Positions 23,876 through 35,500 are shown, counted from the stretch's first letter. The stretch: 64,000 nucleotides of DNA from Oscillospiraceae bacterium (GCA_900768995.1 CAAGEZ010000039.1:1-64000); one strand, 5' to 3'. Notes: generated by a model not told the origin, from the letters alone. Numbers and translations are program-made.

Positions 23876-24661
23876 ATGGCAACAGTACGTGAAATCTACG
23901 AATACATCGACAGCATTATCCCCTTTTCCAACGAAGAGAGCTGGGACAACAGCGGCTTTCTCGCAGGCGACCCCGATGCAGAGGTAACACACATTCTCAC
24001 CGCACTTGACATCACCGTCGGCGTGATAAACGAAGCCGTTTCCGAAAAAGCGGAGCTTATCGTCAGCCACCATCCACTTATTTTCACGCCCCTTAAAGCG
24101 GTGATGAAAAACTCTCCCGCAGGCAGGCTCATTTCCGAAAACATCTCCGCCATATGCACCCACACACCCTTTGATATGTCCCCCCTCGGAATGAACAAAG
24201 GGCTTTACGACCTCCTTGCAGCCCCCCTCGGACTGAGTGACACTTCTATTCCACTTGAAGAAACAGGCGAGGGACTTTCCGTCGGCAGGATATACGAGCT
24301 GAAAATGCCCCTCACACCCGAAGAAGCCGCCAAAAGAGCCAAATCCGCCCTCGGCTGCACTGCCGTCAGATTTTCACAGGGCGGACGTGATATCAGAAAA
24401 ATCGCCATAAGCTCAGGCTCAGGGGGAAGCTTTGTGAGTCTTGCCCGGAAAAAGGGGGCAGATGCCCTTATTTCGGGGGATTTCAAGCACGATGCATTCA
24501 TTGATGCAGGCAATGCAGGCTTTACTATAATCGACTGCGGACATTATCACACCGAGCGTATTTTTAACGGCATAATGAAAGAACTCCTTGCCGAAAAATT
24601 TCCTGAAATAAATGTGACCGAAGCCAAAAGCAGCACCGACCCTGCATCATATATCATCTGA
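23876..24661 (+). CDS. Nif3-like dinuclear metal-centre protein
   Basis: The 261-residue protein belongs to the NIF3/YqfO family, which binds two divalent metals and is annotated as GTP cyclohydrolase I type 2-like without firm function. Metal ligands are seen in IVSHHPLIF near residues 62-70 and GHYHTERIF near residues 222-230, with acidic residues in ENISAICTHTPFD. It lacks the PII-like insert found in longer Bacillus homologues. GAAAGG precedes the ATG. It is part of the trmK operon. Confidence 0.9.
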   Translation: MATVREIYEYIDSIIPFSNEESWDNSGFLAGDPDAEVTHILTALDITVGVINEAVSEKAELIVSHHPLIFTPLKAVMKNSPAGRLISENISAICTHTPFDMSPLGMNKGLYDLLAAPLGLSDTSIPLEETGEGLSVGRIYELKMPLTPEEAAKRAKSALGCTAVRFSQGGRDIRKIAISSGSGGSFVSLARKKGADALISGDFKHDAFIDAGNAGFTIIDCGHYHTERIFNGIMKELLAEKFPEINVTEAKSSTDPASYII

Positions 24662-24677
24662 AAAAGGACTGAAAAAA

Positions 24678-25505
24678 ATGAGCAAATATATCTGCCCCGT
24701 GTGCAGACTTCCATTGACCAAACAGGAGCATTCCTACAAATGCGAAAAGGGTCACTGCTTTGACATTGCCGCAAAGGGCTATGTCAATCTCCTGCTCTCA
24801 AAGGATATGAACGCAAAGCTGCCCGGCGACAACAAAATGATGGTGAATGCCCGTGCGGATTTCCTGTCAAAGGGCTATTATTCCCACCTTGCCGACGAAA
24901 TGAGCAGGGCGGTGACGGAGAATTTCACAGAGGGCATTATCCTTGACGCAGGCTGCGGCGAGGGGTATTACACCGAAAAATTTTACGAAGCCGTGAAAGC
25001 AAAAACGGACAATGTTCATCTCTGCGCCGTGGATATCTCCAAATTTGCCTGCGCAAGAACGGCAGTCCGCTTCAAGGGCGATGCAAGCTGCGAAACAGCC
25101 GCCGCAAGCGTTTTTTACATTCCAATGGCGGATAATTCCGCAGATGTTCTTGTGACGATGTTCGCCCCCTTTTGCAGGGAGGAATATCTCCGTGTGCTGA
25201 AAAAGGGCGGCAGCCTTATAATGGCGATACCCGCCGAAAACCACCTTTTCAGCCTGAAAAAAGCAATTTACGATGAGCCGTATAAAAATGAAACTGCGGA
25301 TTATGAAATTGAGGGTCTTGACTTTACAGAAATCCGAAAAATCTCCCGCAAAATTTTTATCGACAACAGCGATGACATAAAAAGCCTCTTTTCAATGACC
25401 CCGTATTATTACAAGACGGGCGTTTCGGGGCACGAGCGTGTGAATGCGCTCACAAGCCTTGAAACAGAAGCCGAATTTGAGGTGCTCATCTACAAAAAGA
25501 AATAA
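24678..25505 (+). CDS. RlmA-like 23S rRNA guanine N1-methyltransferase
   Basis: The 275-residue protein has an N-terminal zinc finger (YICPVCRLPL at residues 4-13, then CEKGHCFD at 23-30) followed by FDIAAKGYVNLLL, the characteristic start of RlmA proteins. The SAM-binding motif ILDAGCGEGYYTE is near residues 89-101. RlmA enzymes methylate N1 of a guanine in helix 35 of 23S rRNA (G745 or G748), and the G748 version affects sensitivity to some macrolides. Which guanine is used cannot be told from sequence. It follows the Nif3 gene by 16 nt. Confidence 0.85.
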   Translation: MSKYICPVCRLPLTKQEHSYKCEKGHCFDIAAKGYVNLLLSKDMNAKLPGDNKMMVNARADFLSKGYYSHLADEMSRAVTENFTEGIILDAGCGEGYYTEKFYEAVKAKTDNVHLCAVDISKFACARTAVRFKGDASCETAAASVFYIPMADNSADVLVTMFAPFCREEYLRVLKKGGSLIMAIPAENHLFSLKKAIYDEPYKNETADYEIEGLDFTEIRKISRKIFIDNSDDIKSLFSMTPYYYKTGVSGHERVNALTSLETEAEFEVLIYKKK

Positions 25506-25530
25506 CCCCTAACAGAAAGGAACGATATAA

Positions 25531-27270
25531 ATGGCACTTGACGGAACCTTTCTCCTTGCGGTAAAGCAGGAGCTTGAACCACTTGTGGGCGGCAGGATAG
25601 AGAAAATCTACCAGCCCTCCAAGGAAGAAATAGTCCTCGGCATTCGCACAAGAACAGGCAGCACAAAGCTCCTCATCTGCGTAAATGCCGCCTCCGCCCG
25701 AATCCACGCAACGGCAAAGCCTATCGAAAATCCGAAAATACCGCCGATGTTCTGTATGCTTCTGAGAAAGCGTCTGGGCAGCGGCAAGCTTTTGTCCGTA
25801 AGACAGGACGGGCTTGAAAGAATACTTTTCCTTGATTTTGAGACCGTGAATGAGCTTGGCGATGTGGTCACAATAACCCTCGCAACCGAGATAATGGGCA
25901 AATACTCAAACCTTATAATCATCGGGCAGGACGGCAGAATAATCGACAGCTTGAAGCGTGTCGATGACGCAATGAGCCGTGAAAGGCTCGTCCTCCCGAA
26001 TATGACATACACCGCCCCGCCAAGGGAGGAAAGACTCAATTTCCTTATCGCTTCCGATGATGATATGCGGGAGCGGATAAAGGGCTGCGTGGGAAAATCC
26101 GCCGCAAAATGCCTTATCTCCGTGTTTGAGGGCATCTCCCCCATTCTCGCAAGAGAGTGGATATTCAGAGCCTGCGACGGCCGTGACATCACCTCCGAGG
26201 ACTTTGACGACGTGACCGTTGACCGCATAATCGCCGAGATAAAAAAGACCCGTGACGAATTTTTCGGCGGCGATCGTCATTACACCCTCGTCACCGAACC
26301 TGACGGCACACTGAAAGATTTCTGCTTCACGGATATCAGGCAGTACGGCGGCCTTATGAAAACGATCCCCTGCGAAACTGCCTGCGAAACTCTGGACAGA
26401 TTCTATTCCGAGCGTGACCGTGCCGCAAGAATGAAACAGCGCTATCAGGACCTTTTCAGACTTCTCGGCAACACCTATGACCGCATTCTCAGAAGAACGG
26501 AAAATCAGAAGATAGAGCTTAAAGAATCGGAGGAACGTGAGGAACTAAAGCTCCGTGGAGACCTTATCTCCGCAAATCTCTACACGCTAAAAAAGGGTAT
26601 GACCGAGTTTACCTGCGTGAATTTCTATGACGAAAAAGGCGGCGAGATAACCGTAAAGCTTGACCCGATGCTCACCCCCTCTCAGAATATGCAGAAATAT
26701 TACGTAGGCTACCGCAAGGCTGACAATGCGGAAAAGCGGCTGAAAGTCCTCATAGCAAAGGGCGAGGAAGAGCTTGAATATATCGCCAGCGTTTCCGATG
26801 CACTTTCCAGAGCAGTCACCGAAAATGACGTGAACGAGCTGAGAGCTGAGCTTGCGGAGCAGGGCTATATCAGAGCGCAAAAGGGCAAGCAGAAGCCTCC
26901 GAAGCCCGCTCCCCCGCTGGAATTTCACTCCCCCGACGGCTTCACCGTTCTTGTGGGAAGAAACAATAAGCAGAACGATATCCTTACCCTGAAAGCCGCC
27001 GAAAAGACCGATATCTGGCTCCATACCAAGGATATCACAGGCTCCCACGTAATAATCAGAGCCGAGGGAAAGGAAGTCCCCGACACAACTATCCTCTATG
27101 CCGCACGCCTTGCCGCCGCCCACAGCAGCGCCAAATGCTCCGCACAGGTCCCCGTGGACTATGTTCCCGCAAAATTTGTAAAAAAGCCCGCAGGCGCAAA
27201 GCCCGGAATGGTAATTTTCACAAACAACAGAACCCTTTATGTAAAGCCCCTTGAAGCTGAGGAGATGTAA
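25531..27270 (+). CDS. rqcH: Ribosome-associated quality control protein RqcH
   Basis: The 579-residue protein is a bacterial NEMF/Rqc2 homologue, also annotated as fibronectin-binding protein A. RqcH binds stalled 50S-peptidyl-tRNA complexes and recruits tRNA-Ala to add alanine tails that mark nascent chains for degradation. The NFACT-N region (residues 1-210; ASARIHAT and PPMFCMLLRK), a coiled coil (about 290-430) and the NFACT-R region (about 455-560; FTVLVGRNNKQND, DIWLHTKD, GSHVII) are all present. GAAAGGA precedes the ATG. Confidence 0.95.
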   Translation: MALDGTFLLAVKQELEPLVGGRIEKIYQPSKEEIVLGIRTRTGSTKLLICVNAASARIHATAKPIENPKIPPMFCMLLRKRLGSGKLLSVRQDGLERILFLDFETVNELGDVVTITLATEIMGKYSNLIIIGQDGRIIDSLKRVDDAMSRERLVLPNMTYTAPPREERLNFLIASDDDMRERIKGCVGKSAAKCLISVFEGISPILAREWIFRACDGRDITSEDFDDVTVDRIIAEIKKTRDEFFGGDRHYTLVTEPDGTLKDFCFTDIRQYGGLMKTIPCETACETLDRFYSERDRAARMKQRYQDLFRLLGNTYDRILRRTENQKIELKESEEREELKLRGDLISANLYTLKKGMTEFTCVNFYDEKGGEITVKLDPMLTPSQNMQKYYVGYRKADNAEKRLKVLIAKGEEELEYIASVSDALSRAVTENDVNELRAELAEQGYIRAQKGKQKPPKPAPPLEFHSPDGFTVLVGRNNKQNDILTLKAAEKTDIWLHTKDITGSHVIIRAEGKEVPDTTILYAARLAAAHSSAKCSAQVPVDYVPAKFVKKPAGAKPGMVIFTNNRTLYVKPLEAEEM

Positions 27271-27275
27271 TTTTT

Positions 27276-28958
27276 ATGGATAAAAAAGAGCTTCTGCCCG
27301 ATGTACCCGACCTGCTTTACCCCACGCCCGAAAAGCGTGAGGAGCTTAACCGCAGGAGAATAATGCTCTCCGACAAATACCCCTGCACCTATATCGACGA
27401 CCTTATGACCGACAGAGTGGCTTCAATGATATGCAGGAGAAATCCCGCCTCGGTGCAGAAGCTTTTCCGTGAGATGTGCACGGACACCGAGGTCATAAGC
27501 TACCGTCTTGACGCACTTGAGGACATTATGCATAACCCCAAGCTGTCTCCTGCCCTCCACACCGCCGCCGACAGACTGCTTGAGACCGAAAAGAAAAACA
27601 GCGGCGGAAACGGCTCTCCCGACAGCTTCACAGCCCTTGGTGACAGGATAGAGATGCTCGATTCATACATATCCTGTATGGAAAGTCTGAACACTCTTTC
27701 CGAAGAGCTTGGAGACAGCATAAAGTCATCGGCATTCAAAAGCTTTTTCAGTATTATCAAAGAACGGTGCGAATGCGGCGAATTTATCCAGATGAAGCGT
27801 GACATATCCGAGCTTAAGGAAGCCTTTTCCCAAAAGATACGCTCCGTCACCGTGGCAATAAATTTCAACGCCGAAATGCGCCCCATATCCGCAGGCATAG
27901 TGAATTTTTCCGACAAGCCCGCAGGGGAAAAGCAGAACGTTTTCGACCGCCTTTTCTACAAGACCTCCGCCTATTCCGACACCGTTGTGTCAGGCAGGCT
28001 CCGCTCGGGAGTTCCCAATGAGGACGGTTATCTGAATGAGGCGGACAAGGCTCTTTTTGAAGCTCTCGAAAAGCTCACATCGTCATATATGCGCCGCCTT
28101 GAATCAGCTCTCAGAGCATATGACAGGCTGTCTTTTCAAAAGATCTCAATGCTCTCCGACCAGCTTGACATCTTTGACGGAATGACAGCAATAGCATCTT
28201 CCTGCGAGGCAAGGGGCATAAAAATGTGCCGTCCACAGTTTTCGGACACCCCCAGAACCGCACGTCTCACCGACCTTTTTGACCCCTGCTTTTATTTCAA
28301 AGCAGCGGCTGCGGATTCGGAGGCAAAGGGCGATGACCTTGTTGTCACAAACAGCCTTGAAATGGACGACAGCGGCAGATTTTTCATTCTCACAGGTGCA
28401 AACAACGGCGGAAAGACCACCTTTCTCCGTGGTGCGGGGCTGTGCTTTTTAATGGCGCAGACAGGCTTTTACGCCCCCGCCGCAGCCTGCGTAATATCCC
28501 CCTGCGACTTCATTTTCACCCATTTCCCCAAAGAGGAGGAAACTGGCATAAACGCAAGCCGCTTCACCACCGAGATAAAGGACCTGAAAGTCATCAGCGA
28601 CCTTGTTTCCGAAAACAGTCTCCTGCTTATGAACGAGTCTATCCAGAGCACCACCCCCAAGGAATGTGCCGAAATTGCAGGCGAGATAACCCGGATCTTC
28701 TGCATTATCGGCGTAAGGGGCATTTACGCCACACACATCACCGAGCTTGCCCTGATGTGTGATGACATCACCGCCGACCCCGACTGCCGAAGTGTCCCTG
28801 TTAGCATAGTTGCCACCGTGGACGAAGAAAGCGGAAAGCGGCTTTATAAAATAAAGCGTGGACAGCCCCTGAAACAAAGCTATGCAATGGATATCTTCAA
28901 TTCATTCGGCATAAATTCGGAGAATATCAGAAAAAGAGTGCACAATAATCAGCTGTAA
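27276..28958 (+). CDS. MutS-like ATPase without mismatch-recognition domain
   Basis: The 560-residue protein ends in a MutS-type ATPase: Walker A GANNGGKTTFLR near residues 368-379, with later acidic Walker B-like LLLMNESIQST and the histidine switch YATHITELA. The N-terminal 350 residues are helical and correspond to MutS core/clamp domains. The mismatch-reading domain I and the Smr tail are absent. The Walker B residue pair is NE rather than DE, which is unusual and could weaken ATP hydrolysis. It may act in DNA structure processing rather than canonical mismatch repair. It begins 3 nt after the rqcH stop and is probably in the same operon. Confidence 0.8.
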   Translation: MDKKELLPDVPDLLYPTPEKREELNRRRIMLSDKYPCTYIDDLMTDRVASMICRRNPASVQKLFREMCTDTEVISYRLDALEDIMHNPKLSPALHTAADRLLETEKKNSGGNGSPDSFTALGDRIEMLDSYISCMESLNTLSEELGDSIKSSAFKSFFSIIKERCECGEFIQMKRDISELKEAFSQKIRSVTVAINFNAEMRPISAGIVNFSDKPAGEKQNVFDRLFYKTSAYSDTVVSGRLRSGVPNEDGYLNEADKALFEALEKLTSSYMRRLESALRAYDRLSFQKISMLSDQLDIFDGMTAIASSCEARGIKMCRPQFSDTPRTARLTDLFDPCFYFKAAAADSEAKGDDLVVTNSLEMDDSGRFFILTGANNGGKTTFLRGAGLCFLMAQTGFYAPAAACVISPCDFIFTHFPKEEETGINASRFTTEIKDLKVISDLVSENSLLLMNESIQSTTPKECAEIAGEITRIFCIIGVRGIYATHITELALMCDDITADPDCRSVPVSIVATVDEESGKRLYKIKRGQPLKQSYAMDIFNSFGINSENIRKRVHNNQL

Positions 28959-29021
28959 CAAAATTCACACAGGTCATATGATATAATTAGTTTGAAAATC
29001 CATAAAAAGGACGGTAAAAAA

Positions 29022-32000
29022 ATGCTGAATATTTTTTACGGGACAACAGGAACAGGAAAATCCTATGAAATGATGAACAGGATAAGGAGCGAAGCGGAGC
29101 TTATCGCAGCGTCGGGAGAAAGCCGCAGCATATGCGTTATCGTCCCTGACCAGTTCACCTTTGAATATGAGCATATGCTCTACAATTCCCTTGGCTGCTC
29201 ACTTTTCAACAGCGGTCATACGGAAGTGTGGTCATTTTCCCGTCTCGCAAAGGATATTTTCAGCAAAAGCCACGCCCCCGAAAAGGACGCAGCGGACTCC
29301 ACCGTGAAAACGGCGGTGATGTACAAAGCCATAAAAGCCGCCGCCGAAAATGACGGGCTTTTATACTACAAAAAGCAGGCATCTCACTCAGGCTTCACCG
29401 CCTCCGCCCTCACTATGATAACCGAGCTTATCCACAGCGGCGTTACCCCCGAGATAATGGGCGAGCTGGCGAAAAACGCCCCCGAAAATATGCGTGACAA
29501 GCTCACCGATGTGTTCATAATTTTTTCCCGATACACCGATGAGCTTTCAAGGCTGGGGCTCCGTGACCCCCTCCTTGACCTGAGAACAGCCGCTGAATAT
29601 GCAAGGGACTGCGGCTATTTCAAGGGTATGAGCCTTTATATCGACGAGTTCAAAAGCTTCACAGGTGACCAGTACGGACTTATGGAGACAATGCTTTCCG
29701 ACTGCACCGACCTTACTCTCTGCCTTACCTCGGACAGCCTCACTGCCGCAGGCTACTCCCCCTTTACCGCCGTTTCAAAGACCGCCGCAAGGGTGATGAA
29801 CATAGCCCATAAGCTTGATGTCAAAACGAAAACCACCAAGTTCACCGAAAACAAGCGCTATACATCGGCAGGACTTTTCGCCCTTTCCGACAGACTTATG
29901 CGTATCCCGAAAGCGGTGAACATCGCATCGGGCGAAGCCGTGACCGTTGTGTCAGCCCCCGATATCTACAGCGAATGCGACTATATCTGCTCGGAAATAA
30001 AGCGGCTCATAAATGAGGCCAGCGGCATAAAATACAGCGATATCGCCGTTCTCAGCCGTGATATGAACAACGATATCTCCATACTTTCCGCCGCATTTGA
30101 GCGCTATGATATCCCCTACTATTCCGATAAAAAGCAGTCTGCCGCTCACAAGCGCCTTATGATAATGATAAACGCAGCCCTTGAAATTGCCTGCGCAAAG
30201 AAATTATCCACCGAAGCCATTCTGCGTTATGCCAAAACGGGGCTTGCAAAGCCGCCCAAGGAAATAGAGGTAAACGGCGAAAAGCGGCTCATCTACACCC
30301 TTGAACCCGATGAAGAGCTTTTGAAGCTTGAAAATTACTGCTACACCTGGGACATTGACGGCAGTCTCTGGGAAAAGTCCTTTCCCGAAACAGACGATAC
30401 ATATAAGGGCATTGATGATATCAAAAACAGACTTTTATCCCCCCTGCTCGCTCTGAAAAAGGACTGCACTGACAAGACAGGTGCTGAAATATGCGCCGCA
30501 ATACGCCGCTTTATGGGTTCGATACCAGCCGAGGAAAATCTCCTTGATTTTACATCACTTCCCGCCGACACCGATGAAAAAACAGGCAAATTCACATTTG
30601 ACGAACGCCTTGAAAAGCGTGAGAATGAACGTCTCCTTGCCCAGCTTGACGGCATTCTGTCAGCCCTTGAAGCAGCCCTGCCCGAAAAAATATCTCTGTC
30701 GGAATTTCGTGACATCTTCACCCTCAGCGCCGCAGGAATAACCCTTTCAACTCCCCCCGAAGCCCTCGACTGCACCGCCGCCCAGCAGTCCGACCTTGCC
30801 CGCCTGTCCCACCCGAAAATAGTTTTCGTAATGCACGCAAACGACGGCGTATTCCCCGTTGTCACAGGGGAAAGCGTGACATTTTCCGAAAGGGAAAGAG
30901 AATTTTTCAGACAGTCCGACCACGACCTTTCGGGCGATGTGAAAAACCGTATCGAAGAGGAGCGATTCAACGCATTCAAGGCGCTTTGCAGCCCCTCGGA
31001 AAAGCTTTATGTTTCCTATTCAGCAGCATCTCCCGACGGCTCGCCCCTCTATCCCTCCGCCCTTATTTCCGAGATATGCACCGCCCTCACCGATGTGAAA
31101 AAGATAAACACCGATGACCTGGATATGCTCTTTTTCTGCCGCACAAAGGAGTCCGCATATGCCGCCGCAACATCAAATTTTGATGTGACCGACTCCGATT
31201 ATGCTACCGTCCGTTCGGAGCTCTCCACCGACCCCGTTTACAAAAGCCGCTTTGATTATATCGACTCCATCGACACGGGCACAGACCACCGCATAACCGA
31301 CAAAGCCCTTACCAAAAGGCTTTACGGCACAAATGCTGAGATATCCCCCTCACGCTTCGAGGATTTCAGCAAATGCCCCTTTATGTTTTTCTGCAAAAAG
31401 GGCCTCGGAATTTACCCCCTCAGAAAAAATGACCTGAATCCGATGATACAGGGAAATATTATCCACAAATGTATGCAGGATATTTTCCTGAAAAACACAA
31501 AGCAGAGCTTTCTGAAGCTGTCGAAAGAGGAAATACTGTCCTCCGTTGCCGCATCCTCCGATGAATATATCCGTGATGAGCTGGGCGGCGGATTTGCCAA
31601 AAAAGCGGGCTTTGATTTTTACCTTGAAATAGCCGCAGAGCTTATTTTAAAGGTAATTCTCCATATGCAGCAGGAAATGGGTCTGTCCGAATTTGTCCCC
31701 GTCGCCTGCGAACTTCCCGTGGGCATTCCAAACCGCAGACCAGACGAAAATATCCCGCCCAAGGACGATTCCCCCGATAATACCTTCTCTCATATCCACG
31801 ATGAGCTGAAAGCTACTCCCTGCACCGCCACATCTGAAAACGGCGGCATCGGCGTGAATTTCTCAGGCACGGCAGACCGTGTTGATGCATACATCGACAA
31901 GGAGCACGGCGGAAAAATATATCTGCGCATAATCGACTACAAAACAGGCTCAAAGGAATTTGTCCGTGGACAGCTTGACCTCGGAATAAATATGCAGATG

Positions 32001-32531
32001 TTTTTCTACCTCTGGGCACTGACCCGCAAGGATTCCCCCGAGGGAAACAAATTCGAGCCTGCGGGCGTTATGTACGTGCCGATGAAAGCCCCAAGAGTGT
32101 CAGGCACCAACATAAACACGCCCCCCGAGCAGACTGAAATGAGCTCATTCAGAATGAAAGGCGAGATACTTGATGACAGCAATGTTCTGAAAGCAATGCA
32201 GAAAAATCTTGATGCCTGCGAAAAGGACAGCGAGCTTTATATACCCGCAAAGCTGAAAATAAAGGACGGCGAGCGGCAGATATCGGAAGTTTACACCGCC
32301 GAAGAGCTTGACAAGGACATTTTAAAGGCTGAAACGCTTCTCAAAGGGCTTGCCAAAGCTCTTGACGAGGGCTATATCCCCGCAAGCCCCCTTGAAAACA
32401 AGGATATGAAATGCTACTGCCCCTGCGATAACTGCGATTATGCGGAGGTGTGCGGAAATTATCCCTCGCCCAAAACACGAAGCGGCAGCATTTTCCCCGC
32501 AGATGAGACCGAAATGAAAGGAAATGAGTGA
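29022..32531 (+). CDS. addB: ATP-dependent helicase/nuclease subunit B (AddB)
   Basis: With AddA this protein forms the AddAB helicase-nuclease that resects double-strand breaks and reads Chi sites. The start at MLNIFYGTTGTGKS (29022) is preferred because AAGGA lies before it; it gives 1169 residues. Seen features are an N-terminal Walker A-like GTTGTGKS, a C-terminal nuclease motif IIDYKTG near residue 970, and iron-sulfur cysteines in FSKCPFMF (near 785) and in the tail CYCPCDNCDYAEVC. The overlap with addA by 8 nt indicates coupled expression. Confidence 0.95.
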   Translation: MLNIFYGTTGTGKSYEMMNRIRSEAELIAASGESRSICVIVPDQFTFEYEHMLYNSLGCSLFNSGHTEVWSFSRLAKDIFSKSHAPEKDAADSTVKTAVMYKAIKAAAENDGLLYYKKQASHSGFTASALTMITELIHSGVTPEIMGELAKNAPENMRDKLTDVFIIFSRYTDELSRLGLRDPLLDLRTAAEYARDCGYFKGMSLYIDEFKSFTGDQYGLMETMLSDCTDLTLCLTSDSLTAAGYSPFTAVSKTAARVMNIAHKLDVKTKTTKFTENKRYTSAGLFALSDRLMRIPKAVNIASGEAVTVVSAPDIYSECDYICSEIKRLINEASGIKYSDIAVLSRDMNNDISILSAAFERYDIPYYSDKKQSAAHKRLMIMINAALEIACAKKLSTEAILRYAKTGLAKPPKEIEVNGEKRLIYTLEPDEELLKLENYCYTWDIDGSLWEKSFPETDDTYKGIDDIKNRLLSPLLALKKDCTDKTGAEICAAIRRFMGSIPAEENLLDFTSLPADTDEKTGKFTFDERLEKRENERLLAQLDGILSALEAALPEKISLSEFRDIFTLSAAGITLSTPPEALDCTAAQQSDLARLSHPKIVFVMHANDGVFPVVTGESVTFSEREREFFRQSDHDLSGDVKNRIEEERFNAFKALCSPSEKLYVSYSAASPDGSPLYPSALISEICTALTDVKKINTDDLDMLFFCRTKESAYAAATSNFDVTDSDYATVRSELSTDPVYKSRFDYIDSIDTGTDHRITDKALTKRLYGTNAEISPSRFEDFSKCPFMFFCKKGLGIYPLRKNDLNPMIQGNIIHKCMQDIFLKNTKQSFLKLSKEEILSSVAASSDEYIRDELGGGFAKKAGFDFYLEIAAELILKVILHMQQEMGLSEFVPVACELPVGIPNRRPDENIPPKDDSPDNTFSHIHDELKATPCTATSENGGIGVNFSGTADRVDAYIDKEHGGKIYLRIIDYKTGSKEFVRGQLDLGINMQMFFYLWALTRKDSPEGNKFEPAGVMYVPMKAPRVSGTNINTPPEQTEMSSFRMKGEILDDSNVLKAMQKNLDACEKDSELYIPAKLKIKDGERQISEVYTAEELDKDILKAETLLKGLAKALDEGYIPASPLENKDMKCYCPCDNCDYAEVCGNYPSPKTRSGSIFPADETEMKGNE

Positions 32532-32532
32532 T

Positions 32533-35500
32533 ATGGCAGTAAGCTGGACCCCCGAGCAATCGGACGCTATAAACGTAAAAAACAGGGCGGCAGTAGTCTC
32601 AGCCGCCGCAGGAAGCGGAAAAACCGCCGTCCTTGTTGAAAAGCTCCTGCGTATCCTTTCGGACAGGGACGACCCCGTTTCCGCCGACAGGATAGTTGTG
32701 GTGACCTTCACAAACGACGCCGCCGCTCAGATGAAACAGCGCCTTTGCGCAAAGCTTGCGGAGGCAGCCGAGAAAGACCCCGAAAATGACTGGCTCGTTT
32801 CCCAGCAGTCACTTATCCCCTCCGCCAAAATTTCCACCATTCATTCATTCTGTTTCGATATGATAAGAGGAAACGCCGCCCTTATCGGCGTTGATGCGGG
32901 ATTTCGTGTCCTCGACCAGTCGGAAGATGACGCAATATCCGCACAGGCAGCGGAAAATGTGTTTGATGAATGGTTCTCGGAGCATACGGAGGATATGAAG
33001 CGGCTGACGGAATTTTTCTGCCCCGATTCACGAAATGAAGAAAAGCTTGCCGCAATTATCCCGCCGTTCAGAAAAAAATTCCTTGCTCTCCCATTTCCAA
33101 AACAGCATATGGAGGATATCGCCGCAGCCTATGAGCATACCGCAGAGCTTCTGGAAAAGGTCTGCGAAGATGAAAGCGATATCTCTGCAAGATCAGCTCT
33201 CCTCGCCGACCCGCTCATCTCATACTATATTAAAAGCAGCAGCGCAAGGCTGAATAAATACATCGATGCAGCTGATGAAGCGACCGAAAAGCTCATAAAC
33301 GAATACAGCCGCATAATTTCCGAAATTGAACTTCATTCCCAAAGCTCCGAGACCGCCTACAAGGACACAACAGACAATATCCGGAAAGCCCGTGACATAA
33401 TCACCGCCCTTGAAGCGGACAGCGCAAAGACCGAATATATCCGCCGAAAGCTTATGTCCGACGATTTCTATATTTTCTCGGGAAACACTTTCACCCCCGA
33501 AAAGATCACACTAAGCAAGGCTTTCAAATACAAGGTGAAATATGCGGGCAGCTCAAAGGCTGAGACCGTCAAGCCCGATGTGAACGCCGACCTTATCGAC
33601 ACCGAAAAGGGCAGGCGCAAGGCGGCTTTGGACAGCATCAAAAAGCTTATGGGAAGATATACGTTCAGCGATATCCTCGCCGATTACACCCGCCACGGAC
33701 AGATATGCCGCCTGCTTTTTGCCCTTATGAGCGACATTTTTGCAGAGGAAAAGCATCTCAGAGCCGAAAAAAATGCTCTCAGCTTCTCCGATGCGGAGCA
33801 GCTTGCGGTAGAGCTTCTCTGCACCCGTGATGTTGTCGGAAACATCACCCCCACTCCCCTTGCAAAAGAGCTTTCCGACTATTTCAACATCGTTATGATA
33901 GACGAGTTTCAGGACTCCACCGCCGTTCAGGAGCTTATTTTCCGAATGCTCTCAAAGGGCGGCAGTGCTATTGCACCGGGCACGAATTTCTTTGCCGTGG
34001 GCGATGTGAAGCAGTCAATTTACCGTTTCCGCTGCTCCGACCCAACCATTTTCCTTGCAAATATCCGTGAAAGCGTTGACTATGCAGATGACGGCAGCAC
34101 CGAGCGTTCAAGGATATATCTCAACAGGAATTTCCGCAGCTCCCACGGCGTTGTGGAATTTGTAAATGCAGTGTTCGGAGCAATTATGTCCGAGGAAAAC
34201 GGCAGCGTTGTTTATGATGACACCGCAATGCTCATCGAGGGCGCAGCTATCGGCGATATTTACGGCCCCACCGAAATAATAACCCTCCCACCCTCTGTAA
34301 CACCCGAAGATGAAACGGAGGAGGACGAAGCCGATGATGATACCGATGATAATGAAGATGACAAGCTTTCATCAGTTGATATCATCGAAGCAAAATGCAC
34401 CGCAGTCCGCATAAAGGAGCTCCTTGAAAATGAGCACATCACCGAAAACGGCGAAGAACGCCCCGTTCGCCCCTCGGACATATGCATACTTATGCGTGGG
34501 GTGAAAAAAGCGGGGATATATGTAAGCTGCCTTGAAGAGCTGGGCATCAGCGTGCAGGGTCCTGCGGAAGAGAGCTACCTCGGTTCAAGAGAGATATCCG
34601 TCCTCATAAATCTCCTCCGCTGTATCGATAACTGCACCCTCGATGTGCCTATGACATCGGTGCTTATGTCTCCTATGTTTATGTTCACCGCCGAAGATAT
34701 GGCAAGGCTCAGAGTACGCCGCACATCATCGGTGTACAACGATATCCTCCTGTCCACCTCAAGCAGAAAGGAAGTCCCCGAAGAGCTGCAAAAGCGATGT
34801 GCAAAATTTCTTGAGACCTTCGGCAGACTGAGGGAATACGCCGCCGTCCACACAGCCGCCGAGCTTATCGACTTTATCTACAACCGCACGGATTTTATGG
34901 CGGTGATATCGGTCTACAAGGACAGTGCCAAGAAAAAAGCCAACCTCCGTCTACTGCCCATTTATGCGGAAAAATTCGATAAAAACGGCTCAGGCGGTCT
35001 CAGCGGATTTCTCCGCTTTATCGACTCAATGCTCCGAAACAAAAAGGACTTTGAAGCCGCCTCCGCCGTTTCCTCCGTAAGCGACAGCGTTTCCATAAAG
35101 ACCATTCACAAGTCCAAGGGACTTGAATATCCGTTTGTATTCCTTTGCAGGAGCTTTGTGAAATTCAATCTCAGGGACACCAACGGCAAGACCGTCTTTT
35201 CACCATTCCCCGACGGCAGCGGCAGCAGCGTGGGATTTCGCATAACCGACAGCGAAAAATATGCCGTTTACGAGTCATTTCCAAGGGAAGTCCTCAGTGA
35301 AATGCTGAAAAAAAGCCAGCGTGACGAAGAAATGATGCTGCTTTACGTTGCCCTCACCAGAGCCAAATACAAGCTTTTCATCACCCGAAGAAGCGATGAT
35401 GAGCCTGTCACATCAAAGAAGACCGTAGGCGACAGACGTGCAGAGCTTGCCGCTCTCATAAGGCATAACGACGGCAAATATGACTGCCGTGACGCTGTTG

